From the NCBI GenBank assembly GCA_946615495.1, contig CAMOHY010000200.1, positions 1-5,055 of the forward strand: DNA of 5,055 nucleotides, given 5' to 3'. The position numbers and the translations under genes were made by a program. The notes below the pieces were generated by a model. It had not been told where the DNA came from and did no database searches. It saw only the letters and a list, made by a program, of their open reading frames with translations. This DNA comes from an uncultured Clostridia bacterium (lineage in GTDB: Bacteria > Bacillota > Clostridia > Christensenellales > Aristaeellaceae). Of the stretch, positions 1 through 5,055 are shown one piece after another (positions within the stretch are counted from its first letter, which is position 1; each line of letters begins with the position of its first letter).

Positions 1-1567
1 CGCCCACATACATGCCGGCAATGAACACGCTTTCCGCCACGGGGCCTTCGGAGGGGCCGGTGGTCTGGAAGCTTTCGCCGGGATGGGCGGAGAAGCAGTT
101 CAGGTTCAAACAGTCGTTCCAGTCCGCCCGGCCGATCAGGGGCAGCCCATGGGGGCCCTTGTGGTTGGCGATGTAGCGGAAGGAGCGGCGCAGATGCTCT
201 AAAAGCGTTTGAGCCAGGGAAGAATCGTTATCAAAGTCCACCATTTCATCCAGGATGCCGAAATCGCCGGTTTCCTTGATGTAGGCGCTCACGCCGAAGA
301 TGAGCCACAGGGGGTCATCGTTGAACCCGCTGCCAACGGCCATGTTGCCCCGCTTGGTCAGCGGCTGGTACTGGTGGTAGGCGCTGCCATCGGGGAACTG
401 GGTGGAGGCGATATCCAGAATGCGCTGGCGGGCGCGCTCCGGAATCAAATGCACAAAGCCCAGCAAATCCTGGCTGCAATCCCTGAAGCCCATGCCGCGG
501 CCAATGCCGCTTTCAAAATAGGAGGCGGAGCGGCTCATGTTGAACGTGACCATGCACTGATACTGGTTCCACATGTTCACCTGGCGGTCAAACTTATCGT
601 TTCCGCTTTCAATGGTAAAGCGGCTGAGCAGCTTTTCCCAATAGGCCTTGAGCTCGGAAAGCGCCGCTTCAAACTGCGCGTCCGTCTGGAAGCAGGAAAG
701 CAGGGCGTGGGCGGGCGCCTTGTTGATAACCTCGTGGGCTTCAAATTTCTGATCCTCCGGGTTTTCGCAATAGCCCAGCACGAAAATAAAGGAAGCGCTC
801 TCCCCCGGCTTGAGCACGCGGCGGACGCAGTGGCTGCCGATGGGGGCCCAGCCGTGGGCCACGGAATTGCGGGGCTTATCCTCCAGCACGGCGTCGGGCC
901 GCTGAAAGCCGTTATACAGGCCCAGGAAGGTTTCCCGGTCGGTGTCAAAGCCGTCCACGGGAGTATTCACGGCGTACACGGCGTAATGGTTGCGGCGTTC
1001 CCGGTATTCCGTTTTGTGGTACTGCACGGCGCCGCCGTTCTCAAACTCAAATTCGGCCAGGGCGTAATTGCGCTGGAAATTGGTGCTGTCATCCTGCGCA
1101 TCCCACAGGCAGAATTCCACAAAGCTGTACAGGGACACCTGCTTTTCCTGGCCGGACACGTTGGTGAGCTCCAACCTGGTTACTTCCGCCGTTTTCCCGC
1201 GGGGCACCATAATGGTCTGCTTGGCCTTGAGACCGTTCTTTTCCGAGGAAATAACGGTGTAGCCCGTGCCCACCCGGCACTCGTACTCATCCAGGGGCGT
1301 TTGGGTGGGCTGCCAGCCGGGGTTCCACACCGTGCCCTGATCGTTGATATAGAAGTAATGCCCGCCCACGTCGGTAGGCACGTTATTGTAGCGGTAGCGG
1401 GTCAGGCGCAGCAGCCGGGCGTCCTTATAGAAGCTGTAGCCGCCGGAGGTGCAGCTGACCAGAGAGAAAAAATCCTCGCTGCCCAGATAGTTGATCCAGG
1501 GATAGGGGGTATCCGGCCGGGTAATCACGTATTCCCGGTGCTGGTCATCGAAGTGTCCGTATTGCAT
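1..1567 (-). CDS. cbpA: Cellobiose phosphorylase (GH94), N-terminal part, cut by window edge
   Basis: This is a cytoplasmic glycoside hydrolase family 94 enzyme that splits cellobiose with phosphate into glucose 1-phosphate and glucose, saving ATP in cellulose or cello-oligosaccharide use. Only the first 522 residues, of roughly 810 in the family, lie in the window; the 3' end is beyond base 1. The start (MQYGHFDDQHREYVITRP) aligns with the N-terminus I recall for clostridial cellobiose phosphorylases, and AGGAG lies 10 bases upstream. The N-terminal beta-sandwich covers about residues 1-270, a helical linker follows, and the (alpha/alpha)6 barrel starts near 320. The stretch NQYQCMVTFNMSRSASYFES and the IGRGMGFRD motif (R357, D363) match the substrate-site Arg and Asp of the Cellulomonas/Cellvibrio gilvus enzyme (R362, D368). 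GRADWNDCLNLN carries W483 and the general acid D485 (W488 and D490 there). All four keep the same offset of five, so the active site looks intact as far as seen. No signal peptide is present. It lies 64 bases after trmD on the same strand. Another GH94 phosphorylase specificity is possible but less likely. Confidence 0.95.
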   Translation of the reverse strand, partial: MQYGHFDDQHREYVITRPDTPYPWINYLGSEDFFSLVSCTSGGYSFYKDARLLRLTRYRYNNVPTDVGGHYFYINDQGTVWNPGWQPTQTPLDEYECRVGTGYTVISSEKNGLKAKQTIMVPRGKTAEVTRLELTNVSGQEKQVSLYSFVEFCLWDAQDDSTNFQRNYALAEFEFENGGAVQYHKTEYRERRNHYAVYAVNTPVDGFDTDRETFLGLYNGFQRPDAVLEDKPRNSVAHGWAPIGSHCVRRVLKPGESASFIFVLGYCENPEDQKFEAHEVINKAPAHALLSCFQTDAQFEAALSELKAYWEKLLSRFTIESGNDKFDRQVNMWNQYQCMVTFNMSRSASYFESGIGRGMGFRDCSQDLLGFVHLIPERARQRILDIASTQFPDGSAYHQYQPLTKRGNMAVGSGFNDDPLWLIFGVSAYIKETGDFGILDEMVDFDNDSSLAQTLLEHLRRSFRYIANHKGPHGLPLIGRADWNDCLNLNCFSAHPGESFQTTGPSEGPVAESVFIAGMYVG

Positions 1568-1577
1568 GGTAGGCGCG

Positions 1578-1582
1578 CTCCT
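1578..1582 (-). promoter_or_regulatory. Ribosome binding site of cellobiose phosphorylase
   Basis: On the minus strand AGGAG ends 10 bases before the ATG at 1567. It supports this start, which also agrees with the family N-terminus. The 64-base gap between trmD and this gene (1568-1631) shows no clear hairpin terminator and no convincing -35/-10 pair, so read-through from trmD is plausible. Confidence 0.75.
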
Positions 1583-1631
1583 TTTTTTCTGATGGATTTT
1601 TTCGGGTGTTCCTTTTGCTGCTGTCACTTTA

Positions 1632-2411
1632 TCACGGTTCCATGGGTTTGTCAATAAGCATCCTGCGTTCCTTAGGGGTCAATCTGGCCTTTTCCAGCAG
1701 GTCCGGCCTGCGCTGGACGGTGGCAAGGATGGCCTGCTCCCGCCGCCAAGCGGCGATTTTGGCGTGATCGCCGTTTAAAAGCACCTCCGGCACGTCCATT
1801 CCCTCAAAGGTGCGGGGCCGGGTATACTGCGGATACTCCAGCAGCCCCGCGTCGGAAAAGCTTTCATCCTGAGGGCTTTCCTCGCTGCCCAGCACGCCGG
1901 GGATGAGGCGGGACACGCAGTCGGCCAGCACCATGGCCCCCAGCTCGCCGCCGGTGAGCACATAATCCCCAATGGAGACTTCCAAATCGATATATTTATC
2001 CAGCGCCCGCTGGTCCACCCCCTCATAGTGGCCGCAGAGCAAAATCAAGTGCTCCTCCCCGGCCAATTCCTGGGCCAGCTTTTGCGTCAGCGGCACGCCG
2101 CGGGGGGATAAATAAATGCGCCGCACGTTGGAAAAAGCGCTTTCGCCTTCCTGGGTATTGTCCCGGCAGGGAACGCCCCGCTTTTCGCACACGGCCCGCA
2201 TGCAGTCCGCGATGGGCTGGGCCATCATCAGCATGCCCGCGCCGCCGCCGTAAGGGTAATCATCGGTGTTTTTGTGCTTGGAGGCGGAAAAGGGGCGGAT
2301 ATCCGTGGCCTCGATTTCAATCAGGCCCTGCTGCCGCGCCCGGCCCAGGATGCTGGCGCTGAGCACGCTGAAAAACATTTCGGGAAAAATGGTCAGGATA
2401 TCGATGGTCAT
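1632..2411 (-). CDS. trmD: tRNA (guanine-N1-)-methyltransferase TrmD
   Basis: TrmD transfers a methyl group from S-adenosylmethionine to N1 of G37, next to the anticodon, in tRNAs with G at position 36. The modification prevents +1 frameshifting and is essential or nearly so in bacteria. The 259-residue length is normal for the family. The N-terminus (MTIDILTIFPEMF), the SASKHKNTDDYPYGGGAGM loop (about 42-60), LCGHYEGVDQR (125-135) and SIGDYVLTGGELGAMVLAD (146-164) are hallmark segments of the SPOUT trefoil knot and its SAM pocket. LLEYPQYTRP (190-199) and the helical C-terminal domain (VLLNGDHAKIAAWRREQ) follow. At the position of the E. coli catalytic Asp169, just before Ser-Phe, this protein has Glu183 with Asp182 before it, plus one extra residue (SDAG) after it. 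The start codon overlaps the acetyltransferase stop as ATGA, which suggests translational coupling. A purine-rich AGAGGG lies 10 bases upstream. Confidence 0.98.
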   Translation of the reverse strand: MTIDILTIFPEMFFSVLSASILGRARQQGLIEIEATDIRPFSASKHKNTDDYPYGGGAGMLMMAQPIADCMRAVCEKRGVPCRDNTQEGESAFSNVRRIYLSPRGVPLTQKLAQELAGEEHLILLCGHYEGVDQRALDKYIDLEVSIGDYVLTGGELGAMVLADCVSRLIPGVLGSEESPQDESFSDAGLLEYPQYTRPRTFEGMDVPEVLLNGDHAKIAAWRREQAILATVQRRPDLLEKARLTPKERRMLIDKPMEP

Positions 2412-3052
2412 GCTTCCGCTTCCCTCTCATTCAATACTTCTTCATCCGCGGCGGGGTCAAGACCGGCAAGGGCGGGGTGATTCGTCAGGCGCTTCACAAT
2501 GCGCCAGCCGTCCCGGCAGCGGATGAAATTCTTTTCGATGGGCCGGAAGCCCAAATCCAAATACACCTTCACCGCCAGCCAGGTGGTGGTCTGGGTGGGG
2601 ATTTTGGCGCGGGTCTGGCCCAGCCCCTTCATAATCTGGATCACGTGGGAAATGAGGGGCTTGGACAGGCCCTTTCCCTGTTCCTCCCGCCTCACCGCCA
2701 CCCAATGCAGCCAGCCGTCGCCGCTTGGGTCGATGCCGCGGATATCATAAAACGCCGTGGCGGTGGCCGCCTTCTCTCCCGCACCGTTCAAAACGAACAC
2801 CATGCGGCTTTGCAATTCGCCGTCCCGGCCCGCGTAATAACGGTTCCAGGCCTCCAGGCCCTGCTCATATGTTGAAAATTCCCTGGCGCTTTTTTCGATT
2901 TCGATCCAAGCGTCCCGGTCCCCAGGCTGATAGAAGGCGTAGGAATACCCTGCCGGCAGGGGAATTTCCGGCATAGCGGAAATATCCCCCGACAGCATCA
3001 GTTCGTAGTACCGGATACGGAAATCGTGATTATCCAATTCGGGCAGGGCCAT
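2408..3052 (-). CDS. GNAT-family N-acetyltransferase, substrate unknown
   Basis: This 214-residue protein belongs to the GNAT superfamily, which moves an acetyl group from acetyl-CoA to an amine. The core begins near residue 35 after an N-terminal extension. Strand beta-4 with motif A is HWVAVRREEQGKGLSKPLIS (116-135), in which QGKG forms the pyrophosphate-binding turn; the usual Arg/Gln three positions before the first Gly is Glu here. Motif B is TTTWLAVKVYLDLGFRP (155-171), with the typical Tyr-x-x-Leu-Gly-Phe ending. A last segment, NFIRCRDGWRIVKRL, may finish the sheet, and a loose Ala/Glu-rich tail follows. The substrate cannot be read from sequence. It follows the methyltransferase by 12 bases and overlaps trmD by 4, so it is co-transcribed with translation genes. 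Whether it acts on a ribosomal protein, a tRNA-linked target or something unrelated is not shown. Confidence 0.85.
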   Translation of the reverse strand: MALPELDNHDFRIRYYELMLSGDISAMPEIPLPAGYSYAFYQPGDRDAWIEIEKSAREFSTYEQGLEAWNRYYAGRDGELQSRMVFVLNGAGEKAATATAFYDIRGIDPSGDGWLHWVAVRREEQGKGLSKPLISHVIQIMKGLGQTRAKIPTQTTTWLAVKVYLDLGFRPIEKNFIRCRDGWRIVKRLTNHPALAGLDPAADEEVLNEREAEA

Positions 3053-3060
3053 TTTTTTCT

Positions 3061-3066
3061 CTCCTT
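3061..3066 (-). promoter_or_regulatory. Ribosome binding site of the GNAT gene, overlapping the methyltransferase stop
   Basis: AAGGAG on the minus strand ends 8 bases before the acetyltransferase ATG. Its first two bases are the last two of the methyltransferase TAA codon (3067-3065), so ribosomes ending on one gene finish on the site that starts the next. This is a sign of tight operon packing. Confidence 0.75.
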
Positions 3067-3856
3067 ATAGCTTTCGGAACACATCCAGCATGTGATTGCT
3101 GGCGCCCACCAGATCGGGCCGCTCACAAATCGCGTCCTGGTATTTCAAAAACAGGCTGTACATTTCATCGTCCATGGCGTCTACGGTGTCCCGCATATAA
3201 TTGGCCGCCATATCCGTGCCCACGTAGTGCAGCCGCCGGACGGGCAGGTCCGCCATCAGCGCGTCAATATCCTCTTTCCGGTGCAGCACGAAAATTTCCG
3301 CAAAGGAGGAGGACGCCTTGAAGGTTTCCAGATCGATCAATTCCCGGTATCTCGGCTCCTTGAACATGCCCCGTCCAAAGCAATACTGCACGATGGTGGC
3401 GTCGTTGCCGCAGTAGGCCGCGAAAATGACGCCGCCGGGCTTGGTCACGCGGATGGCCTCCTGAAGCGCTTTTTTCTGGTCCTCTATGGTAAACAGGTGG
3501 TACATGGGCCCCAGCAGCAGGGTGATATCGTAGGTATCGTCCCCAAAGGCGCCCAGGTCCACCGCGTTGCCCTGCACGATGGTCACGTGTTCGCCGGGGC
3601 GGGTCTTCTGGCGGAAAATGTCGATGTTGTGCTGCACCAATTCCACCGCGTCCACCCGGAAGCCCCGCCGGGCCAGGGCATGGCTGTAGCGCCCGGTGCC
3701 CGCGCCGATTTCCAGCACGCGGTCGCCGGGCTTAAGATACTTTTCAATGAACCGCATGGTGGTATGGTATTCCACATATCCATGCTTGGTCCTCAGCCGC
3801 GCATCCTCATCATGGCCGCCGTAGTATTCCTTCAGGTATTGCTCCGCGTTTTCCAT
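3065..3856 (-). CDS. Class I SAM-dependent methyltransferase, substrate unknown
   Basis: This 263-residue protein has a Rossmann-fold methyltransferase domain. After an N-terminal helix region (MENAEQYLKEYYGGHDEDAR), motif I is RVLEIGAGTGRYS (46-58), the glycine-rich SAM loop. Glu72 in VDAVEL is the acidic residue expected to hold the SAM ribose. GNAVDLG (96-102) is the adenine-side loop, DITLLLGPMYHL (110-121) is the motif IV region, and RVTKPGGVIF (136-145) is the post-core segment common to small-molecule and Ubi/Men-like methyltransferases. The C-terminal 100 residues resemble no substrate domain I can name. The ATG at 3856 was chosen because AAGGGGG lies 7 bases upstream. A GTG at 3892 in the same frame would add 12 residues and overlap rimM, but it has no good binding site. 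It follows rimM by 20 bases. The position between rimM and trmD hints at an RNA or ribosome target, but nothing in the sequence proves it. Confidence 0.9.
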   Translation of the reverse strand: MENAEQYLKEYYGGHDEDARLRTKHGYVEYHTTMRFIEKYLKPGDRVLEIGAGTGRYSHALARRGFRVDAVELVQHNIDIFRQKTRPGEHVTIVQGNAVDLGAFGDDTYDITLLLGPMYHLFTIEDQKKALQEAIRVTKPGGVIFAAYCGNDATIVQYCFGRGMFKEPRYRELIDLETFKASSSFAEIFVLHRKEDIDALMADLPVRRLHYVGTDMAANYMRDTVDAMDDEMYSLFLKYQDAICERPDLVGASNHMLDVFRKL

Positions 3857-3863
3857 GCCAGTT

Positions 3864-3870
3864 CCCCCTT
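3864..3870 (-). promoter_or_regulatory. Ribosome binding site that decides the methyltransferase start
   Basis: AAGGGGG on the minus strand lies 7 bases before the ATG at 3856 and just past the rimM stop (3877-3879). It favours this ATG over the in-frame GTG at 3892 inside rimM. Confidence 0.7.
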
Positions 3871-3876
3871 TTTTGA

Positions 3877-4404
3877 TTACTCCCAGCTGCACACCGCCAC
3901 TTCCGGCAGCCGGCTTTCATCCACCACGATCACGCCGTTTTTCACATCCACTGTGGGAATGACGTGCTTGAGGGCTGGCAGCAGCATTTCCCCCTTGGGC
4001 GTTTTTATCACGTACACGTCGTTGCCGCCCGGCTGGAGCACATCCGTCACCTTGCCCAGCTCGTTTCCCTTCGTGTCCACCGCCTGGCAGCCGATCAAAT
4101 CGCAAATGAACGTTTCATCCTCCGAAAGCTGCACGGCGTGGGCCCGGTCCACATACAGCATCAGGCCCCGCTGCTTTTCCGCCTCATCCCGGTCCTTGGC
4201 GCCGTCAAGCCGCAGGTACACCCCGTCGTCCCGCACGGACACATCCTCCACAGCCGCGCGCACGTATTCATTGTTCTTTTTTAAGTAAACAAATTCCAAT
4301 TCCTCAAACCGGCCGGGGTCATCCGTATCCGGCCGCACCTTCACCTGGCCCCGAATGCCCTGAGGGCGGAGCACCTGGCCGATCAGCAAATATTCTGAAA
4401 GCAT
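3877..4404 (-). CDS. rimM: 16S rRNA processing / 30S maturation factor RimM
   Basis: RimM helps mature the 3' (head) domain of the 30S subunit and binds ribosomal protein uS19. The 175-residue length is typical. The N-terminal RimM barrel starts with LLIGQVLRPQGIRGQVKVRP (6-25), whose G-x-V-x-x-P-x-G-I-R-G-x-V-K-V pattern is the family signature, and contains YLRLDGAKDRDEAEKQRG (63-80). The C-terminal PRC-barrel holds DLIGCQAVD (102-110), GKVTDVLQPGGNDVYVI (117-133) and LLPALKHVIPTVD (141-153). GAGGA lies 6 bases before the ATG. The gene sits downstream of a terminator-like hairpin, so its expression probably depends on read-through from rpsP-khpA or on a promoter inside those genes. Confidence 0.97.
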   Translation of the reverse strand: MLSEYLLIGQVLRPQGIRGQVKVRPDTDDPGRFEELEFVYLKKNNEYVRAAVEDVSVRDDGVYLRLDGAKDRDEAEKQRGLMLYVDRAHAVQLSEDETFICDLIGCQAVDTKGNELGKVTDVLQPGGNDVYVIKTPKGEMLLPALKHVIPTVDVKNGVIVVDESRLPEVAVCSWE

Positions 4405-4424
4405 GTTTCATCCTCAAACAAACG

Positions 4425-4460
4425 AATAGAAGAAAAGGGCGGCAAAAACCTGCCGCCCTT
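4425..4460 (-). terminator. Intrinsic terminator or attenuator between khpA and rimM
   Basis: Bases 4435-4444 (AAGGGCGGCA) and 4451-4460 (TGCCGCCCTT) form a perfect 10-base-pair stem with a 6-base loop. Read on the minus strand, the stem starts 9 bases after the khpA stop and is followed by TTCTTCTATT, giving a T-rich but interrupted tail. On the plus strand the hairpin is followed by CTGGCAC, so it would not terminate that way. The rimM ribosome binding site begins about 10 bases after the tail, leaving no room for a full promoter. Partial termination that lowers rimM-trmD output relative to rpsP-khpA is the likely role; it could also protect the 3' end of the shorter message. Confidence 0.75.
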
Positions 4461-4469
4461 CTGGCACAT

Positions 4470-4697
4470 TTACTGGATTTCCACAAACACCGGCTTGGAA
4501 TTTTTCACCGTGGCCGCTTTAACCAGCGTGCGGATCGCCTTGGCGATACGCCCTTGCTTGCCGATTACCTTGCCCATATCGTCGGGAGCCACGCTCAGCT
4601 CCAGAATAATGGCTTCGGGGCCTTCGGTTTCCATCACTTGAACCGCATCCGGCTGATCTACCAGCGATTTTGCCAGAAAAAGGACGAGTTCCCGCAT
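4470..4697 (-). CDS. khpA: KH-domain RNA-binding protein KhpA (YlqC family)
   Basis: This is a 75-residue single KH-domain protein. In Firmicutes KhpA pairs with KhpB/Jag, binds many RNAs and affects cell division and elongation; it is nearly always encoded beside rpsP. The whole protein is one KH fold: an opening helix (MRELVLFLAKSLVDQP), a strand (AIILELSVAPDDM), the RNA-binding loop VIGKQGRIAKAIRTLVKAA (44-62) with GKQG at 46-49, and a final strand KPVFVEIQ. The ATG at 4697 has AAAGGA 6 bases upstream and matches the family start and length. A longer in-frame reading to 4802 runs into rpsP and has no family support. The gap to rpsP is 29 bases. Confidence 0.95.
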   Translation of the reverse strand: MRELVLFLAKSLVDQPDAVQVMETEGPEAIILELSVAPDDMGKVIGKQGRIAKAIRTLVKAATVKNSKPVFVEIQ

Positions 4698-4726
4698 GGA
4701 TTTTCCTTTCTTTATGACGGCGTTTC

Positions 4727-4975
4727 TCAGCCTTCGATCGCGCCGGACTTCTTGAACAGCACCCGCACGGTGTCGGTGGGCTGAGCGCCGTCCTTCATCC
4801 ACTGCTGGGCCTTTTCATTGTCCACCTTGATTTCGGCGGGCTGCTTCATGGGATCGTAGTAGCCGATTTCTTCGATGAAACGGCCGTCGCGGGGGGTGCG
4901 GCCATCCGCAACGACGATGCGATAGAAGGGGTGCTTCTTCATGCCCATTCTCTTGAGACGAATCTTTACAGCCAT
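4727..4975 (-). CDS. rpsP: Small-subunit ribosomal protein bS16
   Basis: bS16 is an early-binding 30S protein that contacts 16S rRNA and stabilises the 5' domain. The 82-residue length is normal. Diagnostic segments are MAVKIRLKRMGMKKHPFYRI (1-20), VVADGRTPRDGRFIEEIGYY (21-40) followed by DP, and the C-terminal helix and strand DNEKAQQWMKDGAQPTDTVR (52-71). GGGAGGAA lies 8 bases before the ATG. It is the first gene of the cluster within the window. In many Firmicutes ffh comes directly before it; the 80 bases visible upstream do not encode a recognisable Ffh C-terminus. Confidence 0.98.
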   Translation of the reverse strand: MAVKIRLKRMGMKKHPFYRIVVADGRTPRDGRFIEEIGYYDPMKQPAEIKVDNEKAQQWMKDGAQPTDTVRVLFKKSGAIEG

Positions 4976-5055
4976 GGTTAATCTTCCTCCCTGATTGAAT
5001 TGTGATGTATGGTAATCATATGGTTATGATGACCTGCGGTTGAAATGGAAAAGGG
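4976..5055 (-). other. Leader region upstream of rpsP
   Basis: This 80-base stretch to the window edge holds the rpsP ribosome binding site (4984-4991) and a more AT-rich tract than the genes. Bases 5015-5020 (ATCATA) and 5025-5030 (TATGAT) form a 6-base-pair inverted repeat with a 4-base loop. It is short and AT-rich, so it could be chance, an operator or part of a leader structure. No clear -35/-10 pair was recognised. The end of an upstream gene such as ffh may lie just beyond the edge. Confidence 0.4.

Noticed and set aside
1568..1631. Possible terminator, promoter or catabolite-repression site between trmD and the phosphorylase
   Set aside because: I looked for a stem with T tail, a -35/-10 pair and a cre-like palindrome and found none convincing; runs of A near the binding site are not enough.
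209..1657. A 482-codon plus-strand open frame opposite the cellobiose phosphorylase
   Set aside because: It lies antisense to a gene with clear family motifs and an intact active site. The translation is rich in Gly, Ala, Val and His with no recognisable domain, as expected for the reverse frame of a GC-rich gene, and it has no supported start.
3857..3892. Longer methyltransferase start at GTG 3892
   Set aside because: It would overlap the end of rimM and lacks a good ribosome binding site, while the ATG at 3856 has AAGGGGG at ideal spacing.
3092..4288. A 398-codon plus-strand open frame opposite the methyltransferase and rimM
   Set aside because: It spans two well-supported minus-strand genes and the gap between them, has low-complexity reverse-frame composition and matches no family I know.
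4698..4802. Longer khpA reading that runs into rpsP
   Set aside because: The extra residues are a shifted reading of rpsP, and the KH family starts at MRELV with its own AAAGGA site.
4976..5055. End of ffh upstream of rpsP
   Set aside because: None of the three minus-strand frames gives a recognisable Ffh C-terminus in these 80 bases, so no partial gene is called.

Overview
The window reads almost entirely as one leftward (minus-strand) transcription unit from a moderately GC-rich Firmicute, most likely a Clostridia member. The evidence is the ribosome-maturation gene order rpsP-khpA-rimM-...-trmD typical of Firmicutes, strong AGGAGG-like ribosome binding sites, and a cellobiose phosphorylase very close to those of cellulolytic and gut clostridia. 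Lineage is inferred from gene content and remembered family sequences, not from a phylogeny.

Right to left, in the direction of transcription: an 80-base leader (4976-5055); rpsP (ribosomal protein bS16); khpA (KH-domain RNA-binding protein); a GC-rich hairpin with a short T-rich tail that looks like an intrinsic terminator or attenuator; rimM (16S rRNA processing factor); a class I SAM-dependent methyltransferase; a GNAT-family acetyltransferase; trmD (tRNA m1G37 methyltransferase), which overlaps the acetyltransferase by 4 bases; and, 64 bases on, the N-terminal 522 residues of a GH94 cellobiose phosphorylase that runs off the left edge.

rpsP, khpA, rimM and trmD are a conserved translation cluster: a small-subunit protein, an RNA chaperone-like protein, a 30S assembly factor and the enzyme that methylates G37 of tRNA to prevent frameshifting. 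Two points of layout stand out. First, two apparently unrelated enzyme genes (methyltransferase and acetyltransferase) sit between rimM and trmD, which are adjacent in most bacteria. Second, rplS (bL19), which usually follows trmD, is not there; its place is taken by the catabolic cellobiose phosphorylase. The hairpin after khpA would let the cell make more rpsP-khpA message than downstream message.

No mobile element, CRISPR array, tRNA or rRNA was seen. The plus strand has long open frames opposite cellobiose phosphorylase and opposite rimM/methyltransferase, but they are judged to be shadows of the minus-strand genes. I found no convincing evidence of a wholly new system; the most distinctive feature is the rearranged translation operon.
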